Assembly: GCF_028765165.1 (NCBI RefSeq)
Contig: NZ_JARADB010000001.1
Span: 434,001-498,000 of the forward strand
Direction of reading: 5' to 3'
DNA: 64,000 nucleotides
From: Paenibacillus sp. MAHUQ-63
GTDB lineage: Bacteria > Bacillota > Bacilli > Paenibacillales > NBRC-103111
Position 1 is the first letter of the stretch. Each line of letters starts with the position of its first letter. The notes beneath the pieces are model-generated. The model had not been told where the DNA came from. It was given only the letters and a program-made list of their open reading frames with translations, and searched no databases. A program made the position numbers and the translations under genes. This document shows, piece by piece, positions 26,204-34,567 of the stretch.

Positions 26204-26605
26204 TTAGTGCAAGTAGGTCTGATCTTCCACATCGTCGGTATGAAACAGCGAAGCTGTTCGGCTAAGCCGGTAATGCTCGGTCAACTCTTCACGAATCGAG
26301 CCGAAGGCAAGTATGCCTTCTATGAACTCTTCGCGCGATCCCCATTTGGACTTGTTCGACGGCTGTCCGAACAGCTCCTTGGACACGTCCTGATACGCAT
26401 CGTGCAAGTTATTGTCATACCAGTCAATTTCCCGGGAAGCATCCTTCCGGTATACGTGACGCAAGTCGAATTCATCGCTCTTCGTCGCTGCGAATTCGGC
26501 AATAAGCGTCCCTTCCACGCCTTCCGCCTTGACTTCGACATCTGCGCACCAAACGTCGTTTCGTTCCGTGAACCGGGCAATAGCCGCCTCTTTAATTGTT
26601 ATCAT
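26204..26605 (-). CDS. conserved protein of unknown function
   Basis: 133 residues from ATG 26605, with AGGAGGTAG 8 nt upstream; an in-frame extension to 26686 is unsupported. Soluble alpha/beta composition, acidic, no signal peptide, no recognisable motif. It is encoded 59 nt downstream of the SgrR-like gene on the same strand and may be in its operon. Confidence 0.65.
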   Translation of the reverse strand: MITIKEAAIARFTERNDVWCADVEVKAEGVEGTLIAEFAATKSDEFDLRHVYRKDASREIDWYDNNLHDAYQDVSKELFGQPSNKSKWGSREEFIEGILAFGSIREELTEHYRLSRTASLFHTDDVEDQTYLH

Positions 26606-26664
26606 GCCCCTACCTCCTGGCGAATGGTTGTTACCATGAGTATTTCCAGGGAAGGATGGATTTA

Positions 26665-28491
26665 TCAGGAGCTTGGGGTGAACCATATTTTGCGAAAATC
26701 AACCCAACCCAGGTCATTGATGCAGACGCCTTTGATGGAATCGTGATACGTCGTTTGCTGTGAGCGGTGAAGGACGAAAAGAAACGGTTTATCCGCTTGC
26801 AGCCTTTCCACGATCTCATGAAGCTTGATGATCCGCTCTTCCAGATTCGGAATCGTGAGCACACGATCGATTTCTTCATCAATCCAAGCCTGCTGCTCCT
26901 GGCTCAAATGAGCGCGGACATAGCTGTTGCTCTGCTTCAATGTCTGAATAATATGGAGATCGTACTCGCTTTCCAAGCAAATGTGGTAGAAAATCAGATC
27001 CGCTTCGTGAATCGTATCCAGCTTCATCATATCCCCCATACTTCGGGTGATGAGTTCGATGCGGATGCCCGCTTTGGCGCACTGCTCGCAAATCCAATTC
27101 GCATCCTCGCTATTCGTGCTGTAAATATACATTCGTACAAGCTCGCCGCCATACCCCATCTCATCGAGCAGCCTTCTAGCCTCCGCCAGATCGGTGCGGT
27201 ATTCAACCGATGTATTCTTGAAATTCCGTGTCGGCAGAAAGGAACTGGCCGGCGCTTCCCTGAAGCCTCCCAACTGCTCGATCATCCGTTCCCTGTCGAT
27301 CAGGAGGTCGATCGCTTTCCGGAAATGAGGATGACTTTGGGGCCCGTTCTTCCCCTGATTAAACGTTAACAAGCTGCATCCCAGTACCGACTGCTCGATC
27401 TGATGCCACTCCGTATCTTTCCCGACCGCCCCCGACGGCTTACGAGAATTCGTATGGTCGCAAAGCACCTGTACCGTATCCCAGCTGGGGCCCGCCTCCG
27501 ACAGCTCATGCGGCAGCAGCCAGATTTCCAGCTGGTCCAGGTGCGGCCTGACGCCAAAATAATTATCAAAAGCGCGCAGCTTACATATATAGTCGTCGTT
27601 CCGCTCCAGTCTGAACGGCCCTGTTCCGATCGGCATTCTGCCGAAAATGCTTTCGTTATCCCGGCAAATTTCTTCCGGCAATATCGCGAGCGAAGGGTGC
27701 GCCATCTGCTGCAGGAAGAGTTCATTCGGCTGCTTCAGCTCAATCGCAATCGCACTCCGGTTCAGCACCCTCATATTCTCAACGCTTTCCGTTATCCAGC
27801 CTTGACAGGCCTTGGAGCCTAGCTCCTTCAGCCTTGCAAAGGAGAAATACACATCGTTCGCCGTCATTTCTCTGCCGTGGTGAAACATGACGCCTTTACG
27901 AAGGTAGAACGTATAATGCAAGCCGTCCTCGCTCTTCTCCCAGTAATGCGCCAGATGAGGCTCCGCAACCATCTTGCTAGGGTTATATACAACGAGCGTA
28001 TCGAAGATCTGGTTCATCAAATGCGTGTCGAATGCGAAAAACGAATACGCCGGATCCAGCGATACGAGCCACTTATAAACCGGGAAGCGCAGCGTATCTT
28101 TGTAGCGCTCCTCCTGCACAACCGTTCGGTAGCCGAAATAACTAAACAGCCAATCCACGAAAGAATCCTGCAAAGCTTCTCCCTTACCCAGTTGGTGAAT
28201 CAGCTCGATCGTTCCTTTATAATCACCCTGGGCCGCAAGCTCCATCGCTTGTTTGGATACCATGTCTTCCGCAGAAACGAGAAATGTCAGCTCGGAGACG
28301 TTCCCTCTGCCCCTGCCGGGCTTCCAGGCAATCCACTCCATATCCATCATTTTCTTCAATAAAATTTTAACGTTTCGCGTCGTACAGTACATTCTCTCCG
28401 AAAGCTCTTCCAAAGTAATCGGCTGCGGCTTATGCTCGACGCCATGGGCGAAACCCGACCGAAGCTCCAAGAAATGAGTCAGAAGCTGCAT
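26665..28491 (-). CDS. SgrR-family regulator (HTH fused to peptide-binding-protein domain)
   Basis: 608 residues. N-terminal winged helix (about 25-65: ITLEELSERMYCTTRNVKILLKKM) is fused to an SBP_bac_5 extracellular-solute-binding domain (about 150-590: FHHGREMTANDVYFS, LERNDDY). No signal peptide, so it acts in the cytosol as a ligand-sensing transcription factor, as E. coli SgrR does. Ligand unknown. Divergent from the 49-residue gene. Confidence 0.88.
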   Translation of the reverse strand: MQLLTHFLELRSGFAHGVEHKPQPITLEELSERMYCTTRNVKILLKKMMDMEWIAWKPGRGRGNVSELTFLVSAEDMVSKQAMELAAQGDYKGTIELIHQLGKGEALQDSFVDWLFSYFGYRTVVQEERYKDTLRFPVYKWLVSLDPAYSFFAFDTHLMNQIFDTLVVYNPSKMVAEPHLAHYWEKSEDGLHYTFYLRKGVMFHHGREMTANDVYFSFARLKELGSKACQGWITESVENMRVLNRSAIAIELKQPNELFLQQMAHPSLAILPEEICRDNESIFGRMPIGTGPFRLERNDDYICKLRAFDNYFGVRPHLDQLEIWLLPHELSEAGPSWDTVQVLCDHTNSRKPSGAVGKDTEWHQIEQSVLGCSLLTFNQGKNGPQSHPHFRKAIDLLIDRERMIEQLGGFREAPASSFLPTRNFKNTSVEYRTDLAEARRLLDEMGYGGELVRMYIYSTNSEDANWICEQCAKAGIRIELITRSMGDMMKLDTIHEADLIFYHICLESEYDLHIIQTLKQSNSYVRAHLSQEQQAWIDEEIDRVLTIPNLEERIIKLHEIVERLQADKPFLFVLHRSQQTTYHDSIKGVCINDLGWVDFRKIWFTPSS

Positions 28492-28607
28492 GATTCACTT
28501 CCTCTCCTCAAAAGGGGAAATAGTTAAAGAGAATTATACACTTTTTGTTCCCCTTATTCTAGATGTAAGATAGACCTAACAGGAAAAGAAAGGAAGGTGA
28601 TTCCGAT

Positions 28608-28757
28608 ATGCAACCATCCAACTTATATGTATCCGAGAAATTAATGCAATGGCAGCAGCACGATTTGGAAGTCGAAGCCCGCGAGCTTTGGAAATTCAAA
28701 TCCATCAAAAAACGCAAAGTGTATATGATGATTACCAGCTTATTCTTCTTCGTTTAA
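28608..28757 (+). CDS. 49-residue protein of unknown function
   Basis: AAAGGAAGGTG lies 9 nt before the ATG. Basic centre (KFKSIKKRKVYMM) and hydrophobic end ITSLFFFV. Its last 26 bases overlap, on the opposite strand, the end of the VanZ gene. Upstream region divergent from the SgrR-like gene. Confidence 0.5.
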   Translation: MQPSNLYVSEKLMQWQQHDLEVEARELWKFKSIKKRKVYMMITSLFFFV

Positions 28758-29250
28758 TGCGAGCGCGGATGCCAAGAACCGCCAAAACCACGAGAACGGC
28801 TAGAAGCACTCCTATGGTATCGACGACAACATCAATCGCATGACCCGTACGACCATCCACGAACGTTTGATGCCATTCATCGGACGCTGCGTACAGCACC
28901 GAAATGATTGAGGAGGTGACAAGTGTCATGATCACACGCACAGGCTTCGCAAGAAGCGCAATAATCCAGAGCAGGGCTAGGATAGCGTACTCGCTAACGT
29001 GCCCTGCTTTTCTTATGAAGAATTCAATGACGCCGACCGGATCCTGCCACGACACCAGCTGCCCGTCGTAAGTGAACGACAATCGCGGAAAGTGTCTGAA
29101 CAGTGCCGAACCGCCTAGCTTCGCTTCCAATAACGGTCTGAGCGTCTGCTGCTGGTACGTCTCTCCGGACTTAAAAAAAATAAAGGCCATCCATAGGACG
29201 GCTGCAACAGTAAAGGCATAAAAATAAAACTTGGAAGAAGATTGCTGCAT
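28732..29250 (-). CDS. VanZ-family membrane protein
   Basis: 172 residues, four transmembrane helices. VanZ hallmarks: RKAGHVSEY and SDEWHQTFVDGRTGHAIDV. The family includes a teicoplanin low-level resistance protein but most members are uncharacterised. Sits 16 nt downstream of the 95-residue membrane protein gene, so probably co-transcribed. Confidence 0.88.
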   Translation of the reverse strand: MQQSSSKFYFYAFTVAAVLWMAFIFFKSGETYQQQTLRPLLEAKLGGSALFRHFPRLSFTYDGQLVSWQDPVGVIEFFIRKAGHVSEYAILALLWIIALLAKPVRVIMTLVTSSIISVLYAASDEWHQTFVDGRTGHAIDVVVDTIGVLLAVLVVLAVLGIRARIKRRRISW

Positions 29251-29266
29251 GTAAGAACCATCCCCT

Positions 29267-29554
29267 CTATGAATTCATCTTCTTGCGGATGCTGAATAAC
29301 GCGAAAAATTCAATGACCATCAGATTGACGGACGAAACCCCGTAGAACGCCATCCCGAACATCATGCGGAAAGGATCCTCCTCCACCGACTTCCACCAGA
29401 ACGCTGCAGCCAAGGTTAAGACGATATTTAAGGCAGTCGTTATCCAGAATGAGAATCCAAGCCGATTCGTTCTCCGCATCAACCACACACCGATTACAAA
29501 CGGCAATGCAAACGCGATTCCCAAGAAAACCCAATACCATACCCCGTTCGACAC
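29267..29554 (-). CDS. 95-residue three-pass membrane protein
   Basis: Hydrophobic segments at about 7-24, 34-50 and 66-87, with a basic loop MRRTNRLG. No known family. First gene of a likely two-gene unit with vanZ. Confidence 0.65.
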   Translation of the reverse strand: MSNGVWYWVFLGIAFALPFVIGVWLMRRTNRLGFSFWITTALNIVLTLAAAFWWKSVEEDPFRMMFGMAFYGVSSVNLMVIEFFALFSIRKKMNS

Positions 29555-29692
29555 GCTTTCGTCACTCCTACCAAATCAACTAGTTTCTGTACTAGGTTAG
29601 CATGAAAGCGCCGCTGAAAACAACGTTTGCACCCGTTCGCAACAGAAACGTCGCAGGCGGAAACCATGAAAAAAAAATCTTCACATTAGGGC

Positions 29693-29721
29693 TTGCCCGC
29701 CTGCGATAATTCATGTATAAT
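29693..29721 (+). promoter_or_regulatory. sigma-A promoter of tRNA-Ala
   Basis: TTGCCC (29693-29698), 17-nt spacer, TATAAT (29716-29721), 31 nt before the mature 5' end. Confidence 0.7.
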
Positions 29722-29752
29722 ACAAAAAGTCGACGTTGATCAACGACATTTC

Positions 29753-29825
29753 GGGGCCTTAGCTCAGCTGGGAGAGCGCATCGCTGGCAGCGATGAGGTC
29801 AGGGGTTCGATCCCCCTAGGCTCCA
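29753..29825 (+). tRNA. tRNA-Ala (anticodon GGC)
   Basis: 73-nt cloverleaf: acceptor GGGGCCT/AGGCTCC with the diagnostic G3-U70 pair of alanine tRNAs, D-arm GCTC/GAGC, anticodon stem CATCG/CGATG with loop CTGGCAG (anticodon GGC), T-arm AGGGG/CCCCT. CCA is not encoded (the sequence continues TAT). Followed by a terminator. Confidence 0.96.
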
Positions 29826-29827
29826 TA
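29810..29827 (+). repeat. att-like direct repeat, copy 1 (tRNA 3' end)
   Basis: ATCCCCCTAGGCTCCATA covers the tRNA 3' T-arm and acceptor; repeated exactly at 29995-30012. Confidence 0.75.
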
Positions 29828-29836
29828 TAGAACGCG

Positions 29837-29870
29837 AAAAAGAACATGTCTTTCTGACATGTTCTTTTTC
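29837..29870 (+). terminator. tRNA-Ala terminator
   Basis: AAAAAGAACATGT pairs with ACATGTTCTTTTT. Confidence 0.9.
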
Positions 29871-29994
29871 GTTCATGGAGCCGTGGGGAGAGAACCCCCG
29901 CAGGTTCGCCCGCGCGGACGGAACGGATGAATCTACCGCTAAGTTTGTCTTCGCCCGAGTTTACTTCGTCAGCCATTTCAATCGAGATTCATAC

Positions 29995-30012
29995 ATCCCC
30001 CTAGGCTCCATA
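29995..30012 (+). repeat. att-like direct repeat, copy 2
   Basis: Exact 18-bp copy of the tRNA-Ala 3' end, 185 bp from copy 1. An imperfect inverted copy (GGAGCC within 29874-29891) lies between them. No integrase or cargo gene is present. Confidence 0.75.
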
Positions 30013-30017
30013 GTAAG

Positions 30018-30048
30018 AAAGCCGACCTTTTGGTCGGCTTTTCCTTTT
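30018..30048 (+). terminator. terminator between tRNA region and MFS gene
   Basis: AAAGCCGACC-TTTT-GGTCGGCTTTTCC; usable from both sides. Confidence 0.8.
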
Positions 30049-30064
30049 GATCCCGGGATCTCAT

Positions 30065-31288
30065 TCAACTATCAAGAGTTGTATGTTCAATCCGTCCAGT
30101 TGCCCTTTTTTCGGTGAGAAAGTAACCCAAAGCCAAGAGCGGCAAGATCGTTCCAATCAGAGATGTGAGGCTCCAGCCTCCCAGGGTATACGACCAGCCT
30201 CCCAAAGATGAACCAATGGCTCCGCCTACGAAGAATATGGCCATGAAAAGTCCATTCAGGCGTCCTCTCGCTTCACTTCCCAATGAATAAATCGTACGTT
30301 GACTAATCACCAGGTTCCCTGATACGGCCATGTCAAGAGTTATGGCGGATGCAAAGAGAAGAATCAGAGCAAAGGCTGAAGAACTTTGGAATAGATGGAT
30401 GATCAAAAAAGACAATACGGCTACAACGATGGCTATTCCCGTCAACATTTGACTCCAGCCTTTATCCGCTAATCTCCCGGCAATCGGTGCAGCTATCGCC
30501 CCACCCACACCTACTAACGCAAACCATGCAATTCCTATTTGGGACATTCCGAAATGATCCGCTAAATGTAAAGGAACAACCGTCCAAAATAAACTGAAAG
30601 CACCAAACAAACAAGCTTGATACATTGCGCGACGCCGTAACGAGGGGGTTTGTTGTAATATAGCGCCTAAAGAAAGAATTATTTTTTGGTAGCGTACGGC
30701 TGGCAATGGCTTGCGAACCGGAAGTGCAAAGGATAGCAGGACAGTCAATAAAGAAATAACAATGGCAGACAAAATAAATATCGCCCTCCAACCCCAAAGA
30801 CTAGTTACGAAGCTTGCCAACGGCCGGGCGAACATAATACCGAGCAAGAGGCCGCTCATGACATTACCGACAACGCGGCCGCGCTGATCTTCGGACGCTA
30901 AATAGGCGGCGAATGGTACTAGAATCTGGGCGACTACCGATGCAATGCCAATGAATAAGGCTGCAATAAAGAACAACGGTGCATTGGGCGCGAGTCCGGC
31001 AGTTAACAGTGCCCCAACTGCAACCATAAGCATAATCTTCGTGAGACGCCGATTCTCCATGACGTCGCTTAGCGGTACGATGAACAGCAGCCCGGCTACA
31101 TAACCGATTTGGGTCACAGTAACAATGAATCCCGCCGCTGCAGCACTCAGGCCGGTTGCAAGGCGGATAGGTCCCACTAGGGGTTGAGCGTAATAAAGAT
31201 TGGCAACGATAAGTCCGCATGCGGCTGCCAACAGAAACATCATCCAACTTGATATACGGTTGTCTTGATTACCTTGTTCGTTAACCAT
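30065..31288 (-). CDS. MFS drug-efflux-type transporter
   Basis: 407 residues, twelve predicted transmembrane helices. The A-loop-like DVMENRRLTKI between TM2 and TM3 and ARPLASFV in TM5 fit the drug:H+ antiporter group (YgaY/YtbD-like). GGAGGAT precedes the ATG. Divergent from the TetR gene, with palindromic TetR-type sites in between, so probably a TetR-repressed efflux pump; substrate unknown. Confidence 0.88.
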   Translation of the reverse strand: MVNEQGNQDNRISSWMMFLLAAACGLIVANLYYAQPLVGPIRLATGLSAAAAGFIVTVTQIGYVAGLLFIVPLSDVMENRRLTKIMLMVAVGALLTAGLAPNAPLFFIAALFIGIASVVAQILVPFAAYLASEDQRGRVVGNVMSGLLLGIMFARPLASFVTSLWGWRAIFILSAIVISLLTVLLSFALPVRKPLPAVRYQKIILSLGAILQQTPSLRRRAMYQACLFGAFSLFWTVVPLHLADHFGMSQIGIAWFALVGVGGAIAAPIAGRLADKGWSQMLTGIAIVVAVLSFLIIHLFQSSSAFALILLFASAITLDMAVSGNLVISQRTIYSLGSEARGRLNGLFMAIFFVGGAIGSSLGGWSYTLGGWSLTSLIGTILPLLALGYFLTEKRATGRIEHTTLDS

Positions 31289-31353
31289 ATAAATCCTCCT
31301 CGAAATAAATACTGAACGTTTAGTTTACTAAATCTATATTGAAATAATATACT

Positions 31354-31368
31354 GTACGTATCGTTTTG
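31354..31368 (+). promoter_or_regulatory. TetR operator-like site 1
   Basis: GTACGTATCGTTTTG shares ACGTATCGTTT with site 2. Confidence 0.5.
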
Positions 31369-31406
31369 TAAATAGGCTTTTTATAAAATGATTTATTTTG
31401 TATACT

Positions 31407-31419
31407 AAACGTATCGTTT
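31407..31419 (+). promoter_or_regulatory. TetR operator-like site 2
   Basis: Palindrome AAACGTATCGTTT, 38 nt before the TetR start codon, repeated in part at 31354-31368. Confidence 0.55.
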
Positions 31420-31456
31420 ATTTGGAAAAAGCGGATTTTGACAAAGGAGGATTCAT

Positions 31457-32020
31457 GTGCAGGGAAAAAGAGGGCGTCCACGCAATATGGAAACACAAAG
31501 CTCCATCCTTGCCGCTTCATATGCATTATTGTTGGAAAGCGGCTTTGGAGCTGTTACGGTAGAGAAAATCGCTGAACGTGCCCAGGTAAGCAAAGCCACG
31601 ATCTATAAGTGGTGGCCAAACAAGGCTGCAGTGGTGATGGACGGTTTTCTATCCGCCGCGACTGCCAGATTGCCTGTGCCGGATACAGGTTCGGCGTTTC
31701 AGGATATCCTGGAGCATGCCAAGAATATGGCCCGGTTTATGATAAGCCGCGAGGGGTCTATTTTTCTGCAGATTATAGGAGAGGGACAGGTTGATTCTGC
31801 ATTGGCCGAGGCATTTCGGACCCGCTATATTCAGCCTCGCCGGCTGGAGGTTCGTACAATAATGAACCGGGGGCTTCAGCGTGGAGAGTTGGAGAACCAT
31901 CTCGATATCGCATTATATACAGATCTCATATACGGCCCGATTTTCTATCGCTTACTAGTTACGGGGGATCCGATTGATGATAACTATGTTGAGCAATTAG
32001 TAACTCAAGTTTTGAAATGA
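31457..32020 (+). CDS. TetR-family repressor
   Basis: 187 residues from GTG 31457 (AAAGGAGG 8 nt upstream). N-terminal RGRPRN arm, helix-turn-helix TVEKIAERAQVSKATIYKWWPNKAAV (spans residues ~36-61), then a TetR_C-like ligand domain. Divergent from the MFS gene. Confidence 0.92.
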   Translation: MQGKRGRPRNMETQSSILAASYALLLESGFGAVTVEKIAERAQVSKATIYKWWPNKAAVVMDGFLSAATARLPVPDTGSAFQDILEHAKNMARFMISREGSIFLQIIGEGQVDSALAEAFRTRYIQPRRLEVRTIMNRGLQRGELENHLDIALYTDLIYGPIFYRLLVTGDPIDDNYVEQLVTQVLK

Positions 32021-32040
32021 GACAGCCCTACCTGAATATA

Positions 32041-32080
32041 AAATCCCCTGCTGGCCGTCAATGGCTGGCAGGGGATATTT
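32041..32080 (+). terminator. bidirectional terminator
   Basis: CCCCTGCTGGCC pairs with GGCTGGCAGGGG between convergent TetR and SnoaL genes. Confidence 0.8.
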
Positions 32081-32084
32081 TCGA

Positions 32085-32480
32085 TCAGTGGCCCCGAATT
32101 TGGTGCCACATGGTCACCATATCGATCCAGCCGCGGTGCTCGATAATTTTACTTTCTTCTAAACGATACTGCCGGTACAATGTAACATCAATCCGGTTGC
32201 CTGTGGGCTCTGTTCCAAAGAACATGCCCTGATGGGTCCCTCTTACGGTCATTCTCACGAGTACTCGATCGCCCTGTCCGACGATTTCTTCCACCGTATA
32301 TTGTTTATCGGGAAATGCCTCCAGGATCGTCGCAGCGAATTTCTTCAAACCCTCTTTGGACTGATAAGACAGCTCCCGATACGCATCTGACAGAAACTGA
32401 TCCACACAATCCAATTGATTTTTGTTCCAAAATGCATCAATAAACTCGCGAACTCTTTCAACATTGTGCTGCTCTCTCAC
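32085..32480 (-). CDS. SnoaL-like / ester cyclase family protein
   Basis: 131 residues, NTF2-like fold. Blocks: VREFIDAFWNKN, GLKKFAATILEAFPD, GDRVLVRMTVRGTHQG, EHRGWID. The same fold hosts polyketide cyclases and steroid isomerase-like proteins; no catalytic assignment possible. Probably second gene after its shorter homologue, 47 nt upstream. Confidence 0.85.
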   Translation of the reverse strand: MREQHNVERVREFIDAFWNKNQLDCVDQFLSDAYRELSYQSKEGLKKFAATILEAFPDKQYTVEEIVGQGDRVLVRMTVRGTHQGMFFGTEPTGNRIDVTLYRQYRLEESKIIEHRGWIDMVTMWHQIRGH

Positions 32481-32527
32481 ACTTCATCTCTCCTCTGATT
32501 GAAAATATAGACCGGCCTGCCCCGTAA

Positions 32528-32875
32528 TTACGGAGTCTTGATTTGGGGCAAAAGTGTGCTCGTATCCAACCAGCCGCGGTGCTCTTGAATGACCCCGTCG
32601 ATTACGTGAAACTCGTGAAATTGAGTAGCCTTTATGGTATTGCCTGTAGGTGCATGGCCGGCAAAGTGGCCGGAATGAACAGCCGTCACGAGCACCCTGG
32701 CAATAACCTTGTCACCCTGCGCGATAGTATCATCCACGGTAAAGTACCGGTTCGTGAAGGCGTCCATGAATTGGGGGAGGAAGAATTGATCCGTCTTCTC
32801 CAAAAACCGCCAGTTCGCCGTGTCCTCGATAAATGAGGTGACGGTTTCCGCGTTCTTTTGTTCCTTGGTATGCAT
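32528..32875 (-). CDS. SnoaL-like protein, internally shortened
   Basis: 115 residues, homologous to the neighbour (TVDDTIAQGDKVIARVLVTAVHSGHF, EHRGWLD split over the C-terminal half), but lacking about 16 residues where the neighbour has YRELSYQSKEGLKKF. That segment lines the cavity of the NTF2-like fold, so activity may be altered. Its upstream region carries a GTTACC-N4-GGTAAC operator. Confidence 0.8.
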   Translation of the reverse strand: MHTKEQKNAETVTSFIEDTANWRFLEKTDQFFLPQFMDAFTNRYFTVDDTIAQGDKVIARVLVTAVHSGHFAGHAPTGNTIKATQFHEFHVIDGVIQEHRGWLDTSTLLPQIKTP

Positions 32876-32944
32876 GCGAACATCTCCTTATAAGGTCTAA
32901 TTGGTATAGCCTTTAACTGCATAAATCGGATTGCACATCAACAC

Positions 32945-32960
32945 GTTACCAAATGGTAAC
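32945..32960. promoter_or_regulatory. operator palindrome GTTACC-AAAT-GGTAAC
   Basis: 70 bp upstream of the SnoaL pair; matches the site at 33654-33669 in front of the ArsR-AHSA1 gene. Confidence 0.65.
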
Positions 32961-32981
32961 ATTTAAAAGGAAAAAATAACG

Positions 32982-33527
32982 TTAGTTTGCAGCAGCGGAA
33001 CCAGCCGCAAGCCTCCGGGTCAAATCCACAAAGCTATGCACGGCATCTTCGATCCTTTTCCTAAGCACATCATCCATGTCATCGGCTCCGACAATTGTGG
33101 ATGCATGGCCGAGCGAGATCCATTCCGAACAATTAATCCCGTGCAAATTGCGCACAATAGTCTGCAAATGCGATAACGAGCTCACTCCCAACGGACCTCC
33201 CGCGGAGCTGACAGCAAGCACCGGCTTACCTGCCATTTGGCCGCCTGTTACATAGTCCAGGGCATTTTTCAACGTTCCTGAAACGGAGCCATGGTATTCC
33301 GGAGTAGCGATGATCAAGCCGTCTCCGTCGGCGACCGCTTCCAATACCCGTTTCGCATTAGGATGGAACTCCCAGTTGTCGGGTGAAAATAGCGGTAATG
33401 GCAGTTCGAATAGATCAACAAAGGCAACGGAAATATCCCGCTCTGTCAAAAGGCTTTCGATATATTGCAAAAGGGATGTGCTCGTGGAATTTTTGCGGTT
33501 GCTTCCTGCTATCAAGGTTACTTTCAT
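32982..33527 (-). CDS. NADPH-dependent FMN reductase
   Basis: 181 residues from ATG 33527 (AGGTGAT upstream); an in-frame extension is unsupported. Flavodoxin-like fold with phosphate loop GSNRKNSTS and the signature PEYHGSVSGTLKNALD. Related to azoreductase YhdA/NADPH:FMN reductases; would reduce quinones, azo compounds or supply FMNH2. Divergent from the ArsR-AHSA1 regulator. Confidence 0.9.
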   Translation of the reverse strand: MKVTLIAGSNRKNSTSTSLLQYIESLLTERDISVAFVDLFELPLPLFSPDNWEFHPNAKRVLEAVADGDGLIIATPEYHGSVSGTLKNALDYVTGGQMAGKPVLAVSSAGGPLGVSSLSHLQTIVRNLHGINCSEWISLGHASTIVGADDMDDVLRKRIEDAVHSFVDLTRRLAAGSAAAN

Positions 33528-33620
33528 GTTCCGTATCACCTTTCTTTTTTGAGTGTATGGGTGGTGCTTGAACGGACTTGAATGCCGCCGGCTGACAAAC
33601 AAATCGGTTTGTGCTAACAT

Positions 33621-33636
33621 GTGACTATATAGTCAC
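33621..33636. promoter_or_regulatory. perfect 16-bp palindrome GTGACTATATAGTCAC
   Basis: In the divergent promoter region of the FMN reductase and regulator genes, 18 bp from the second operator. Confidence 0.55.
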
Positions 33637-33653
33637 TTTTGTTACTATAATAC

Positions 33654-33669
33654 GTTACCCAATGGTAAC
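33654..33669. promoter_or_regulatory. operator palindrome GTTACC-CAAT-GGTAAC
   Basis: Directly abuts a -10-like TATAAT (33646-33651) and lies 50 bp before the ArsR-AHSA1 start, consistent with autoregulation. Confidence 0.65.
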
Positions 33670-33719
33670 ATGTCAAGCGATACTTTTATTTCTATCCTGT
33701 TGAGAAAGGAGGACCTTGC

Positions 33720-34478
33720 GTGGAAAATGATATCTTCAAAGCGCTCGCAGATCCAAGCCGCCGGAAGCTGTTGGATCTGCTCCGCGCTTCCAATGGACAA
33801 TCGCTGAACGAGCTCTGCACGCCCCTAGACATGTCCCGTTTCGGCGTTATGAAGCATCTGAATATTTTGGAGGAAGCTGGACTTATTACGACTAGAAAAG
33901 CTGGCCGCGAAAAGCTTCACTATTTGAACGCCGTACCTATCCGTCAAATTTACGAACGATGGGTAAGCAAATATACCGAGCCATGGACAATCGGATTATC
34001 CGAACTACAAAACGAATTGGAGCGTGAAACACATATGGAAAAGAAGCCCGTTCAAGTTCATCAGATAGCGATTAAAGCAACGCCTGAACAAGTATGGCGA
34101 ACACTCACCGATCCGGTCAAAACGTCAAAGTTCTGGTTTCATTGCGCGATCCGATCCACGTGGGAGATCGACTCTCCATTTGAATTATGGAACGGTGAGG
34201 AGAAGAAAGCCGAAGGGATCATTCTCAGCTTCGAGCCTCCCAGTAAACTCGTCATGAGTTGGCGCTTTACTTCGTTACCTGGTACGGAGAACGATAGCCC
34301 GTCACGTATTACGTGGGAAATTGGGGCACATGCGGAGCTTCAAGGTGTCACCCTCGTAACCGTTGTGCATGATGAATATGAGCAAGCGGCTCCAACTGCC
34401 AAAATTCTTTCGAACGGCTTGCCCATTGTACTTTCCGGCATGAAAACATTTCTCGAGACTGGGGAAACACTTGTCTAA
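33720..34478 (+). CDS. ArsR-family regulator fused to an SRPBCC/AHSA1 domain
   Basis: 252 residues from GTG 33720 (AAAGGAGGACC). Winged helix at about 1-95 (ALADPSRRKLLDLL, MSRFGVMKHLNILEEAGLI around residues 38-56) lacking metal-binding cysteines, then an SRPBCC hydrophobic-cavity domain (about 110-250: IKATPEQVWRTLTDP, FEPPSKLVMSW). The cavity could bind a small hydrophobic ligand and control DNA binding. Likely represses the FMN reductase and SnoaL genes through the shared palindromes (inference). Confidence 0.88.
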   Translation: MENDIFKALADPSRRKLLDLLRASNGQSLNELCTPLDMSRFGVMKHLNILEEAGLITTRKAGREKLHYLNAVPIRQIYERWVSKYTEPWTIGLSELQNELERETHMEKKPVQVHQIAIKATPEQVWRTLTDPVKTSKFWFHCAIRSTWEIDSPFELWNGEEKKAEGIILSFEPPSKLVMSWRFTSLPGTENDSPSRITWEIGAHAELQGVTLVTVVHDEYEQAAPTAKILSNGLPIVLSGMKTFLETGETLV

Positions 34479-34490
34479 GCTCCATACAAA

Positions 34491-34535
34491 TAAATAAGAA
34501 CAGCCATCCAATGGATGGCTGTTCTTATTTGTTTG
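34491..34535 (+). terminator. rho-independent terminator
   Basis: AAATAAGAACAGCCATCC pairs with GGATGGCTGTTCTTATTT. Confidence 0.9.
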
Positions 34536-34567
34536 TGCCCAAGGGGAAGTTTCTGACAATGTGTATT

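Noticed and set aside
29764..29976. Minus-strand 70-codon frame ending RGIEPLTSSLPAMRSP
   Set aside because: This is the antisense of tRNA-Ala, a well-known spurious translation; no ribosome site.
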